Positions 52,586 to 61,432 of a DNA stretch of 62,188 bases are shown here, in pieces. The stretch is from positions 1-62,188 of the forward strand of contig JAFQHF010000075.1 in assembly GCA_017398105.1 (NCBI GenBank). Reading direction: 5' to 3'. The number at the start of each line of letters is the position of its first letter. The stretch's first letter is position 1. The notes beneath the pieces were generated by a model. It was not told the origin of the DNA, searched no databases, and saw only the letters and a program-made list of their open reading frames with translations. Source of the DNA: Oscillospiraceae bacterium (GTDB lineage Bacteria; Bacillota_A; Clostridia; Oscillospirales; Oscillospiraceae). A program made the position numbers and the translations under genes.

Positions 52586-54847
52586 ATGCGCACCATTGTC
52601 AATTTCAATGCCGGCTGGGCCTTCCGGAAGGATATGCCCCAGGCTCCCACGGTCATGCCTGCTGACTGGCAGACCGTCTGCCTGCCCCATACCTGGAACG
52701 CCATCGACGGACAGGACGGCGGCAATGACTATTTCCGGGGCACCTGCTGCTATGCCAGAGCCTTCCGCCTGGAAGACCTGCCCCAGAGCGAAAAGATCTA
52801 TCTGGAGATCAACGGCGCCGCCAGCTCTGCCGATGTGATCCTCAACGGCAGCCGGCTCGCCCATCATGACGGCGGCTTTTCCACCTGGCGTGTGGATCTG
52901 ACGGACACCCTGGCTGAGGACAACCTGCTGTGCATTCTGGTGGACAACGCCCCCAACAACCGGGTCTATCCCCAGGTTGCCGACTTTACCTTCTACGGCG
53001 GCCTGTACCGGAATGTGAACCTGATCTGCGTCCCCGCTTCCCACTTTGATCTGGACTATTACGGTGCCCCCGGCATTCAGGTGACCCCCACCATGGAAGG
53101 CGCCGATGCCAAGGTTGCCGTCCAGGTCTACCTGACCGGCCGCAAGGAAGGCCAGAGCGTCCGCTACAGCCTGAAAAACCGGGACGGCAAGGTTATCGGC
53201 ACCTTCGAAGGCGGCGCAAAAGCCAATTTCCGCATTCAGAACGCCCATCTGTGGAACGGCCGAAAGGACCCCTACCTGTATTCCATGACCGCCGAGCTGG
53301 TGGAAGCGGGCACCGTGCTGGACAGCGTATCCACCCGCTTCGGCTGCCGCAGCTATGTCATCGACTCCCAGCTGGGCTTTATCCTCAACGGAGAGGAATA
53401 TCCCCTGCGGGGCGTGGCCCGGCATCAGGATCGCTGGGGCATCGGCAACGCCCTGCTGCCCGAACACCATGAAGAAGACATCGACCTGATCTGCGAAATG
53501 GGCGCCACCACCATCCGTCTGGCCCATTATCAGCATGATCAATATTTCTATGACCTGTGCGACGAAAAGGGTCTTGTGATCTGGGCGGAGATCCCCTATA
53601 TTTCCAGCCATATGCCCACCGGCCGGGACAATACCATTTCCCAGATGACGGAGCTGATCGCCCAGAACTACAACCACCCCTCCATCGTGGTCTGGGGCCT
53701 TTCCAATGAGATCACCATCGGCGGTGCAAAAGACCCGGATCTGCTGGAAAACCACCGCATCCTCAATGACCTGTGCCATAAGATGGATGCCACCCGTCCC
53801 ACCACCATGGCCGTGGTCTCCATGTGCGGCATGGACGAGGAGATCGTCCATATCTCCGATGTGGTCAGCTACAACCACTATTTCGGCTGGTACGGCGGCG
53901 AGACCCACATGAACGGCCCCTGGTTCGACAAGTTTCACGAAAAATATCCCAACCGGGCCGTGGGCATCTCCGAATACGGCGCAGAAGCCCTGAACTGGCA
54001 CAATTCCGATCCCCAGCAGGGCGACTACACGGAAGAATACCAGGCATACTACCACGAGGAGCTGATCAAACAGCTCTTTACCCGCCCCTATATCTGGGCC
54101 ACCCACTGCTGGAACATGTTCGACTTCGGCGCCGATGCCAGAAGCGAGGGCGGTGAAATGGGACAGAATCACAAGGGCCTGGTGACCATCGACCGTAAAT
54201 ATAAGAAGGATGCCTTCTACGCCTACAAGGCATGGCTTTCCGATGAGCCCTTCGTCCATATCTGCGGCAAGCGCTACGTTGACCGGGTGGAGGATGTGAC
54301 GAAGATCACCGTCTATTCCAACCAGCCTGCCGTTGAGCTGCTTGCCAACGGTGTTTCCCTGGGCGTAAAGGAATGCGCCGACCACTTCTTCTATTTTGAG
54401 GTTCCCAACGCCGGGGAAACCAGACTGGAAGCCCTGGCAGGCGACTGCCGTGATGAAAGCCTGATCCGCAAGGTGGATACCTTCAATCCCGCCTACCGGC
54501 TCCAGGAGAAGAACGCCATCATCAACTGGTTTGACATCACCATGCCTGAGGGCTATTTCTCCATCAACGACAAGATCGGCGATATTATGAAGACCTTCCG
54601 CGGAAAGCTCGTTCTGGGCGCCTTCCTGCTGAAGCTGATGAAGCAGATGAAGAAGCCCAAGGCTGACGGCGCAGAAGGCGGCCACGGCGGCACCTTCTCC
54701 CTGACCCCCGACATGCTGCAGATGATCGGCAGCTTCACCATCCTCCGGGCCTCCGGCATGGTGGGCATGGTGGGCATCACGCTGGAAGAAAAGGATCTTC
54801 TGACCCTGAACGCAAGACTGAACAAGATCAAGGTTCCCGGGAAGTAA
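52586..54847 (+). CDS. Glycoside hydrolase family 2 enzyme (beta-galactosidase-like)
   Basis: The 753-residue enzyme has the GH2 order: jelly-roll (LPHTWNAIDGQDGGNDYFRGTCCYARAF), an Ig-like domain, then a TIM barrel. The acid/base is E375 (WGLSNEIT) and the nucleophile E463 (ISEYGAEA). RGVARHQDRWGIGNAL is the usual start of the barrel. No signal peptide is seen, so it acts on imported oligosaccharides. The last 110 residues after the barrel carry an unusual domain with FDITMPEGYFSINDKIGDIM and a hydrophobic/basic helix (KLVLGAFLLKLMKQMKK). Substrate could be beta-galactoside or beta-glucuronide; the pathway genes downstream favour an acidic sugar, but this is inference. Confidence 0.9.
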   Translation: MRTIVNFNAGWAFRKDMPQAPTVMPADWQTVCLPHTWNAIDGQDGGNDYFRGTCCYARAFRLEDLPQSEKIYLEINGAASSADVILNGSRLAHHDGGFSTWRVDLTDTLAEDNLLCILVDNAPNNRVYPQVADFTFYGGLYRNVNLICVPASHFDLDYYGAPGIQVTPTMEGADAKVAVQVYLTGRKEGQSVRYSLKNRDGKVIGTFEGGAKANFRIQNAHLWNGRKDPYLYSMTAELVEAGTVLDSVSTRFGCRSYVIDSQLGFILNGEEYPLRGVARHQDRWGIGNALLPEHHEEDIDLICEMGATTIRLAHYQHDQYFYDLCDEKGLVIWAEIPYISSHMPTGRDNTISQMTELIAQNYNHPSIVVWGLSNEITIGGAKDPDLLENHRILNDLCHKMDATRPTTMAVVSMCGMDEEIVHISDVVSYNHYFGWYGGETHMNGPWFDKFHEKYPNRAVGISEYGAEALNWHNSDPQQGDYTEEYQAYYHEELIKQLFTRPYIWATHCWNMFDFGADARSEGGEMGQNHKGLVTIDRKYKKDAFYAYKAWLSDEPFVHICGKRYVDRVEDVTKITVYSNQPAVELLANGVSLGVKECADHFFYFEVPNAGETRLEALAGDCRDESLIRKVDTFNPAYRLQEKNAIINWFDITMPEGYFSINDKIGDIMKTFRGKLVLGAFLLKLMKQMKKPKADGAEGGHGGTFSLTPDMLQMIGSFTILRASGMVGMVGITLEEKDLLTLNARLNKIKVPGK

Positions 54848-54857
54848 AAAACATATT

Positions 54858-54891
54858 TGCAGGGAGGGCTTTGCCTTCCCTGCTTTTTTCA
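54858..54891 (+). terminator. Terminator of the GH2 gene
   Basis: GCAGGGAGGG and CCTTCCCTGC pair around CTTTG, followed by T6. Confidence 0.8.
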
Positions 54892-55091
54892 GCCTCGCTA
54901 CCACTTTTTTACCAGTTTGTCAAGTGGCCTGCACGTAAAAGAAAGCTGTTCAATTTTGTACAAAACGCTAAAAATACTGCAACAGTGCGGATTATAATTG
55001 ATTTTTCTGGTTATTTTCGGTATTATTTAATTATCAATGGTCTGCGATAAGCGCGGGCCGAAAAGGCAAGAATTTTAGGAGGCTAATCACT

Positions 55092-55721
55092 ATGACTGTA
55101 ATGGAAAGACTCGCAAATTCCGTCGTTGTTCCCGTTGTTGTTCTGGACAAGGTCGAGGACGCTGTTCCTCTGGCTAAGGCTATGGCTGCCGGCGGCGTCG
55201 ACACCATGGAAATCACCTTCCGTACCGCCTGCGCTCCCGAGTGCATCAAGGCTGTTGCTGAGGCTTGCCCCGACGTTCTGGTCGGCGCCGGCACCATCGT
55301 CAACCTGGATCAGTGCAAGCTGGCTATCGAGATGGGCGCTAAGTTCATCGTTTCCCCCGGCTTCTCCGATGAGATCGTCGGCTACTGTGTCGCCAACGGC
55401 GTTGCTGTCGCTCCCGGCTGCGTCACTCCCACCGAGATCATGGGCGCTCTGAAGCACGGCCTGAAGATGGTCAAGTTCTTCCCCGCCAACGTTTACGGCG
55501 GCCTGAAGGCTCTGAAGAACCTGGCTGGTCCCTTCGTCGGCCTGAAGTTCCTGCCCACCGGCGGTGTCAACAATGACAACATCAAGGAATTCATCGACAC
55601 CCCCTTCATCCACGCTGTCGGCGGCTCCTGGGTCTGCCCCAAGGCTGACGTTCTGGCCGGCAACTGGGACAAGATCACCCAGCTGTGCATCGACGCCCGC
55701 AAGGCTGCCAAGGGCGAGTAA
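55092..55721 (+). CDS. eda: 2-dehydro-3-deoxy-phosphogluconate (KDPG) aldolase
   Basis: This 209-residue class I aldolase splits KDPG to pyruvate and glyceraldehyde-3-phosphate. The Schiff-base lysine lies in MVKFFPANVYGG and the catalytic glutamate in MEITFRTA; VGAGTIVNLDQ and SPGFSDEIV are also typical. AGGAGG lies nine bases before the ATG. Codon use is extremely biased towards a few C-ending and GCT codons, indicating high expression. It is followed by KDG kinase, so the pair completes conversion of 2-keto-3-deoxygluconate to central metabolism. Confidence 0.95.
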   Translation: MTVMERLANSVVVPVVVLDKVEDAVPLAKAMAAGGVDTMEITFRTACAPECIKAVAEACPDVLVGAGTIVNLDQCKLAIEMGAKFIVSPGFSDEIVGYCVANGVAVAPGCVTPTEIMGALKHGLKMVKFFPANVYGGLKALKNLAGPFVGLKFLPTGGVNNDNIKEFIDTPFIHAVGGSWVCPKADVLAGNWDKITQLCIDARKAAKGE

Positions 55722-55735
55722 GATTTCACCCGCAG

Positions 55736-55860
55736 TGTGAAATCAATTCAAAATTGCAAATATGCAATTGCAGCAAAGCTGTGGCTCCGGCCATAATTTG
55801 TAATTCGTAATTTGTAATTTATAATCATTCCGTATTCCCAGTTTTTTACTATATAATATA
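55736..55860. repeat. AT-rich spacer with 7-bp tandem repeats between eda and kdgK
   Basis: At 55794-55826 TAATTTG, TAATTCG, TAATTTG, TAATTTA and a partial TAATC follow head to tail. Before them, AAAATTGCAAATATGCAATTG forms inverted and direct repeats of TTGCA. The stretch interrupts an otherwise high-GC, highly expressed operon and contains no gene. The kdgK ribosome site (AAAGGA) begins at its end. Confidence 0.65.
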
Positions 55861-55881
55861 TTTGAAAGGATTCTGATTACC

Positions 55882-56904
55882 ATGGCAAGAATTGTTACCT
55901 TCGGCGAACTGATGCTGCGTCTGCAGCCCTACAACTACGAGCGTTTCGTTCAGGCTTCCAACGTCGAGTTCACCTTCGGCGGCGGCGAGGCTAACGTCTC
56001 CGTCTCTCTGGCTAACTATGGCATGGACGCAGCTTTCGTCACCAAGCTGCCCGCTCACGCTATCGGCCAGGCTGCAGTCAACTCCCTGCGTCGTTACGGC
56101 GTCGACACCTCTCTGATCGTTCGCGGCGGCGAGCGCGTCGGTATCTACTACAACGAGAAGGGCGCTTCTCAGCGTGGCTCCGTCTGCATCTACGACCGTG
56201 CTTACTCCGCTATTCAGCTGGCTAAGCCCGAGGACTTCGACTGGGACAAGATCTTCGAAGGCGCTGACTGGTTCCACTTCACCGGCATCACCCCCGCACT
56301 GGGCCCCAACGTTGTTGAGATCTGCAAGCAGGCTTGTGTTGCTGCAAAGGCTAAGGGCATCAAGATCTCCTGCGACCTGAACTACCGCGGCAAGCTGTGG
56401 ACCCGCGCTCAGGCTAACGAGGCTATGACCGAGCTGGCTAAGTACATCGACGTCTGCATCTCCAACGAAGAGGACGCTAAGGACGTGTTCGGCATCGAAG
56501 CCGAAGCTACCGACATCTACGGCGGCACCATCAACCACGAAGGCTACAAGTCCGTTGCTAAGCAGCTGGCTGACAAGTACGGCTTCGAGAAGGTTGCTAT
56601 CACCCTGCGTGAGTCCCACTCCGCATTCGACAACGGCTGGTCCGCAATGCTGTACGACGGCGAGAACTACTGCTTCTCCAAGAAGTACAACCTGCACATC
56701 ATCGACCGCGTTGGCGGCGGCGACTCCTTCGGCGGCGGCCTGATCTATGCTCTGCTGTCCGGCAAGGACACCCAGGCAGCTGTTGAGTTCGCAGTTGCAG
56801 CTTCCGCTCTGAAGCACTCCATCGGCGGCGACTACAACATGGTCACCGTTCCCGAAGTCGAGAAGCTGGCAGGCGGCGACGGCTCCGGCCGTATCCAGAG
56901 ATAA
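55882..56904 (+). CDS. kdgK: 2-dehydro-3-deoxygluconokinase (PfkB family)
   Basis: This 340-residue sugar kinase phosphorylates 2-keto-3-deoxygluconate to KDPG, the substrate of the preceding aldolase. The PfkB features are FGGGEANVSVSLANYG near residue 32, the substrate-binding DLNYRGKLW, NEEDAKDVFG, and the catalytic/ATP motif DRVGGGDSFGGGLIYALL. Codon bias is as strong as in eda. AAAGGA lies about eleven bases before the ATG. A terminator follows. Confidence 0.93.
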   Translation: MARIVTFGELMLRLQPYNYERFVQASNVEFTFGGGEANVSVSLANYGMDAAFVTKLPAHAIGQAAVNSLRRYGVDTSLIVRGGERVGIYYNEKGASQRGSVCIYDRAYSAIQLAKPEDFDWDKIFEGADWFHFTGITPALGPNVVEICKQACVAAKAKGIKISCDLNYRGKLWTRAQANEAMTELAKYIDVCISNEEDAKDVFGIEAEATDIYGGTINHEGYKSVAKQLADKYGFEKVAITLRESHSAFDNGWSAMLYDGENYCFSKKYNLHIIDRVGGGDSFGGGLIYALLSGKDTQAAVEFAVAASALKHSIGGDYNMVTVPEVEKLAGGDGSGRIQR

Positions 56905-56927
56905 TTTCTCTGCCCCACAAACCAAAG

Positions 56928-56961
56928 AGACGAGGAAGGTTCGCCTTCCTCGTCTTTTTCG
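56928..56961. terminator. Bidirectional terminator
   Basis: AGACGAGGAAGG and CCTTCCTCGTCT pair around TTCG, followed by TTTTC. It lies between convergent kdgK and the Mbeg1-like gene. Confidence 0.85.
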
Positions 56962-58074
56962 TTATTCTTCCTTAGGGGCATCCAGCAGTTCCCTGCTTTC
57001 GTCAAATCTTGCCTTTGTCTTCCTCGCCGCCTCGATCAGGCTCTGGAATTCCGTGGACAGCACCCGGCGGATGCCTGCATCGGAGCTGAGGGTCTTGATA
57101 TAGGTGCGGATATTCTTCGGCTGCAGCAGATCCTGCACTGTGCTTACCTCGCCGCTGCCCAGCAGGGTGAACATCACATCCACCAGCTGGTTCCGGTCCG
57201 CGTTGGACATGTCTGCAAACCAGGTCTTGATGGTGGCATCCACAAACTGGGAGGATTCCGTGATCTCCTGCACCGGGATAAACTCCCTGCCCAGCACCTC
57301 CCAGGAGTAGGGATCGTGCTGCAGAAGGCCCACATTTTTGCTGCGGATCACCGTATAGGGTTCCTCATGCTCCAGCAGCATCCCGATCACCGAGGACTGG
57401 GGGATGTAGGTTTTGATTTTCGGCACCATGGCAAGATACCCGGGATCACCCATCAGATATTTGGTAAAACCGGGGCCGTCGTTGCTGAAGACACCATGAA
57501 TCCGGCTCTGGAGCATGGGTGAGGAACGAGCCGCCGCAAAAACCGCCAGATTACCGCCCTTGGAATGACCGCCCAGATACATGGGCTGCGGATACTCCAG
57601 TGCCACATCCCGGACATACTGCTGCGCCAGCCGCTGGGCCGGCACCGTCTGCTGGAAGGTCATATTAAAGTCCTCCTTCCAGCCCACCAGAGAGTAATCC
57701 GTGCCCCGGAAGGCCAGGAACATGCTGCCGTCATCCAGCAGGAAGGTCATGGCCGCAAACTGGGTCTCCTGCTCCGGGATCAGCTCATCCCGATACCGGA
57801 CGATCTGCGCATTGCCGAAACGGACGCTCCCGGCCGCCAGATGCAGCAGATCCAGGTCATGCTTCACCCGGCACCGCTCCTCATGGTTTTCCAGGGCAAA
57901 GTAGCTTTCCGCCGCATCCTTCAGCACCACCGGCGTGTCCGGCTCGCCCTGAACCCGGCAGCCATAACAGATATAGGACAGGGCGGAAAAAACCAGGGCA
58001 TCCACCGCATTGACACCGTCCTGGGTAAAGGTCAGGTCTCCCCGCCATTTCACATAATCCAAAATATTTGCCAT
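56962..58074 (-). CDS. Mbeg1-like alpha/beta hydrolase (DUF2974)
   Basis: The 370-residue protein opens with ANILDYVKWRGDLTFTQDGVNAVDALVFSALSYI, a hallmark of the DUF2974/Mbeg1-like family. It has a lipase-type core: FLAFRGTDYSLVGWKEDFNM, then the nucleophile elbow GGHSKGGNLA with the catalytic serine, and GPGF. Proteins of this family are lipase-like but their substrates are unknown. GGAG lies ten bases before the ATG. It is a single gene, divergent from the BlaI/M56 pair. Confidence 0.88.
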   Translation of the reverse strand: MANILDYVKWRGDLTFTQDGVNAVDALVFSALSYICYGCRVQGEPDTPVVLKDAAESYFALENHEERCRVKHDLDLLHLAAGSVRFGNAQIVRYRDELIPEQETQFAAMTFLLDDGSMFLAFRGTDYSLVGWKEDFNMTFQQTVPAQRLAQQYVRDVALEYPQPMYLGGHSKGGNLAVFAAARSSPMLQSRIHGVFSNDGPGFTKYLMGDPGYLAMVPKIKTYIPQSSVIGMLLEHEEPYTVIRSKNVGLLQHDPYSWEVLGREFIPVQEITESSQFVDATIKTWFADMSNADRNQLVDVMFTLLGSGEVSTVQDLLQPKNIRTYIKTLSSDAGIRRVLSTEFQSLIEAARKTKARFDESRELLDAPKEE

Positions 58075-58175
58075 ACGCAGATCACTCCTTTGGCACTAGC
58101 ATACCATGGGTTTGTGAATTTTTCTACCTTTTCCTGGCAGTTGCTGAAAGGATTCTTAATTTTTCTTTAAACACC

Positions 58176-58231
58176 TTGACAGTTTGGTTTATTGATAGTA
58201 AACTAAAGAAAAGGTTTATTACCAATAAACC
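58176..58231 (+). promoter_or_regulatory. Promoter and two dyad operators of the BlaI/M56 operon
   Basis: TTGACA (58176-58181) and TAAACT (58199-58204) have a 17-bp spacer. One inverted repeat, GTTTA-N7-TAAAC (58187-58203), overlaps the spacer and -10 box. A second, GGTTTATT-ACC-AATAAACC (58213-58231), covers the transcription start region. Both share the half-site GTTTA and would let the BlaI-type repressor block its own operon. Confidence 0.75.
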
Positions 58232-58246
58232 AAAGGAGGTGCCAAC

Positions 58247-58615
58247 ATGGAAGATTACAAGCTCGGCCTGGTGGAATCCAAATTTGCAGACATTATCTGG
58301 CAGAATGAACCGCTCCCCTCCCGGGATCTGGTTGCCTTGTGCCAGCAGGAGCTGAACTGGAAGAAGCCCACCACCTATACCGTCCTGCGCAAGCTCTGCG
58401 AGCGGGGCATTTTTCAGAACGAGGGCGGTCTGGTCACATCCCTGATCTCCCGGGAGGAATTCTACGCCCGTCAGTCGGAGCGGTTTGTGGAGGATACCTT
58501 TGACGGTTCCCTGCCCGCCTTCTTCGCTGCCTTTACCCGGCGCAAGGCCCTGAGTCCCCAGGAAATCGCAGAAATCCGCCGCATGATCGATGCCTATGGA
58601 GGTGATACGCCATGA
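58247..58615 (+). CDS. BlaI/MecI-type transcriptional repressor
   Basis: This 122-residue winged-helix repressor has the N-terminal DNA-binding domain with DIIWQNEPLPSRDLVALCQQELNWKKPTTYTVLRKLCERGIF, followed by LVTSLISREEFYARQSERFV and a C-terminal dimer helix region. In this system the partner M56 protease causes cleavage of the repressor when the signal is sensed. AAAGGAGG lies seven bases before the ATG. Its stop overlaps the protease start (ATGA). Confidence 0.9.
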   Translation: MEDYKLGLVESKFADIIWQNEPLPSRDLVALCQQELNWKKPTTYTVLRKLCERGIFQNEGGLVTSLISREEFYARQSERFVEDTFDGSLPAFFAAFTRRKALSPQEIAEIRRMIDAYGGDTP

Positions 58616-61353
58616 CGGAGCTGTTTTTCAAGCTGGCGGATTTGAGCATCGATGCCGGATGGCTGGTTCTTACGGTGATCGCAGCCCGGTTCCTGCTGAA
58701 AAAAGCGCCAAAATCCCTGCATTGCTGCCTGTGGATTCTGGTGGCTGTCCGGCTGGTATGTCCCTTCTCCTGGGAAAGTGTCTTCAGCCTGATGCCGGAA
58801 CGGCCTGAGGTGCCGAAAGGCGTTCAGTTTGCTGTGAGCCACGCGCAGCCCGGCCAGATCGTTTATTCCCGGTCAGAACCGGTGCAGGAGGATGCCGGAG
58901 AGCAGCCCCGAAGCGTCAGCTATGTGGCCGTTCCCACATTTGAAGGGGAAACCCGGGCTCTGAAGGTATCGCACCCCGATGTAATGGGGGTTGTGCTTGG
59001 CCATGCCGGATGGATCTGGCTCGGCGGCATGACACTGATGTGCGCTTATGCCGCCGTCAGCTATCTTCGCATCCGAAAACGTATCCGGGTGTCCCTGGAG
59101 CTGAGTCCCGGTGTTCTGCTGTGCGACTATATCGATACGCCCTTTATTCTGGGCATTCTGCGGCCGAAGATCTGTCTGCCCTCGGAAATGAATCCGGCGG
59201 ATGCAGCCCAGGTGCTTGCCCATGAAAAGGCCCATCTGAAGCGCCGCGACCACTGGTGGAAGCCTCTTGGCTATCTGCTTCTGAGCATCTACTGGTTCCA
59301 TCCCCTGCTGTGGCTGGCCTATATCCTGCTGTGCAGGGACATCGAGCTTGCCTGCGACGAGCGGGTGGTCAAAACCATGGAAGAAACCGACAGAAGGGCC
59401 TATTCCGAAGCCCTGCTCAAATGCAGCGTGCCCCGTCACCTGATCCTGGCCTGCCCCCTGGCCTTTGGCGAAGTGGGCGTAAAGCAGCGGATCAGAGCAG
59501 TGCTGCATTACAGGAAGCCGGGGTTCTGGATCATTTTGGTCAGCCTCATGGTGACTGCTGTTATATCCGTATGTTTCCTGACAGACCCAGATCGGGACAC
59601 ACTCAGCGATCTATGCGAAAACAACCGAACAGATGCCGCCCAAATAAGCCTGTGGGGACGTTATGGCTTTACACATCTGCGTTCCCCCAAGGAGTTGGAC
59701 GATGTGTGGGATGCTTTGGATTCAATCACCTATGATCCGGAGCCCCATATGACGGAAACAGAATGGGAGCCGAATAACCTCAGATTATGGCCCTGGTATG
59801 AGCTGCGATTTGAAACAGAGGAAGAAACACTGCAGACCATCTATATCTACCGGGACTATTCCGCTATCTGCATTGAGGCCGATGATACACTTCAGCATTA
59901 CCATGTCAATGATTCTGATCTGCTGGAAGCACTGTTTACCCGTCATCTGACATACGGTTACCGACATGAACCTTCAGCGGAACCGTTTGCTACCTGGGAT
60001 GAGCCTTTGAATTGGATGCACAATCTGACACCGGATGCATTCAGCTCCATTCGCTTCAGAGAATACTCGTCACATAGCATCAACGGCAATCCAATCTCCA
60101 CATTTCGCTTTCAGGAACTGTTGGAGATTCTCAAGGATATACCCGCAGAAGCCCTTTCTGACCCGGTTACGTTAAACAGCACACCAAACGGCGACTTGTT
60201 TCATAACTTCCTGCGTGACAATGTCAACGCAAATCTGATTTTTACCGACCAGGCTAACGATTTGACCGTTCTGATCCGCTACCAGGAAGAATCCGGGCCG
60301 AAATTGGAATTATACATGGTAAACGGAACAAAATACGAAAGTTTTTCCTACAAGGTAAAATCTGCAAATATGTGGACGATCCACAGTCAGGAACTGACAC
60401 AATACCTGCTGGATTTACTGGAATATACACCCGGTATTCACCTGTCCCGGGGGTACTGGCTGGAATTTGAAGACGAATTCTTTTCCGTTACCAACGGGGA
60501 AGGAACCATAGATGTCCGCCGCACAGACAAATGGGTGTATGAAATCGTGGAGCCCGGTGATGCAGACAGCTTCGGCATCCGCTGCCGTCCCAAGGAAGTC
60601 AAAGAAGGCTGGATCTATTTCAGTCTTTGGCCGGATGGCTTTGAGGTGGATGAAGTCAACCGCTATTATGCAGCATATTCCAACGGATACACCAGCTATC
60701 CGTTAACGGTTCACAATCCCAACGGAATGTCCTTCAGTGAAACAATTTGGTCGTACAGACGCTGCTTTACCTCATTGGGAGATTATGTAATCCTGAACGA
60801 AGGCGCAGACGACTGGCTGCTTGCCTATCAGGACGATCTGGAAGCCATAGAAATGTATTCCGGTTTTTCCGGCGGAGATTACCTCGATACAGAAATTCCC
60901 GTACCGAAATTGGAACCCATCGCCTATACCCAGTGCGATAAATCCGACCTGAATCTCCTGAATACAGCCACTTTCGAAACACCGGACAAAGCTACCATGA
61001 CTCTGGATTTCGTCTGGAAGAGTACAAACGTACCCAATTCCCAGGACAACAGCCATATTCTCTTCGCTTTCTGGCCTGAATATGAGACCGAGGGCATGGT
61101 ACTCGTGGAATACTGGGAAGGTTTCTTCCAGCCGGAGGAATCACTGCTGATTGAAGAAACCAAAGTATACTACTACAGCGGCTGGTACGATGGCTTTATC
61201 GGAACCTATCCCGGTGACGAACGCTGGACATATCTATGGATCAACCGGGAGTACGGCAGCTATGTATTCCGCTGTGAAAATACCGATCATTGGGACACGC
61301 CCAAAATGGATTGTGTCCTGCACGAAATCGGTGAAATCAAATTCCATAAATGA
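58612..61353 (+). CDS. M56 family metalloprotease sensor (BlaR1-like) with a novel exterior domain
   Basis: This 913-residue membrane sensor protease has helices at about 15-30, 38-62, 128-150 and near 222-240. The zinc motif HEKAH (H204, E205, H208) in VLAHEKAHLKRRDHWW is followed by LACDERVVK, matching the BlaR1/MecR1 protease core. A last helix (FWIILVSLMVTAVISVCFL) near residue 305 leads to about 590 extracellular residues. These do not contain the penicillin-binding SxxK/SxN/KTG motifs; they are rich in acidic and aromatic residues, with repeated short strands. So it senses something other than a beta-lactam through a binding protein. It is coupled to the BlaI-type repressor. Confidence 0.88.
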   Translation: MTELFFKLADLSIDAGWLVLTVIAARFLLKKAPKSLHCCLWILVAVRLVCPFSWESVFSLMPERPEVPKGVQFAVSHAQPGQIVYSRSEPVQEDAGEQPRSVSYVAVPTFEGETRALKVSHPDVMGVVLGHAGWIWLGGMTLMCAYAAVSYLRIRKRIRVSLELSPGVLLCDYIDTPFILGILRPKICLPSEMNPADAAQVLAHEKAHLKRRDHWWKPLGYLLLSIYWFHPLLWLAYILLCRDIELACDERVVKTMEETDRRAYSEALLKCSVPRHLILACPLAFGEVGVKQRIRAVLHYRKPGFWIILVSLMVTAVISVCFLTDPDRDTLSDLCENNRTDAAQISLWGRYGFTHLRSPKELDDVWDALDSITYDPEPHMTETEWEPNNLRLWPWYELRFETEEETLQTIYIYRDYSAICIEADDTLQHYHVNDSDLLEALFTRHLTYGYRHEPSAEPFATWDEPLNWMHNLTPDAFSSIRFREYSSHSINGNPISTFRFQELLEILKDIPAEALSDPVTLNSTPNGDLFHNFLRDNVNANLIFTDQANDLTVLIRYQEESGPKLELYMVNGTKYESFSYKVKSANMWTIHSQELTQYLLDLLEYTPGIHLSRGYWLEFEDEFFSVTNGEGTIDVRRTDKWVYEIVEPGDADSFGIRCRPKEVKEGWIYFSLWPDGFEVDEVNRYYAAYSNGYTSYPLTVHNPNGMSFSETIWSYRRCFTSLGDYVILNEGADDWLLAYQDDLEAIEMYSGFSGGDYLDTEIPVPKLEPIAYTQCDKSDLNLLNTATFETPDKATMTLDFVWKSTNVPNSQDNSHILFAFWPEYETEGMVLVEYWEGFFQPEESLLIEETKVYYYSGWYDGFIGTYPGDERWTYLWINREYGSYVFRCENTDHWDTPKMDCVLHEIGEIKFHK

Positions 61354-61372
61354 TCCGCAAATCCAGAATGCC

Positions 61373-61401
61373 TTGACAAAATTCCTCCTGAGAAGTACAA
61401 T
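61373..61401 (+). promoter_or_regulatory. Promoter of the HD-domain gene
   Basis: TTGACA (61373-61378) and TACAAT (61396-61401), 17-bp spacer. Confidence 0.75.
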
Positions 61402-61427
61402 AGCCTCATATTTTTCTCAGGAGGAAT
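61381..61427 (+). promoter_or_regulatory. 14-bp inverted repeat overlapping promoter and ribosome site
   Basis: ATTCCTCCTGAGAA (61381-61394) and TTCTCAGGAGGAAT (61414-61427) are perfect complements 19 bases apart. The right arm contains the AGGAGG ribosome site of the HD gene, and the left arm lies in the promoter spacer. Only transcripts entering from upstream would contain both arms. Confidence 0.7.
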
Positions 61428-61432
61428 TTTTT

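Noticed and set aside
58612..61353. A beta-lactam resistance sensor (true BlaR1)
   Set aside because: The protease core matches but the extracellular part lacks SxxK, SxN and KTG motifs, and no beta-lactamase gene is adjacent.
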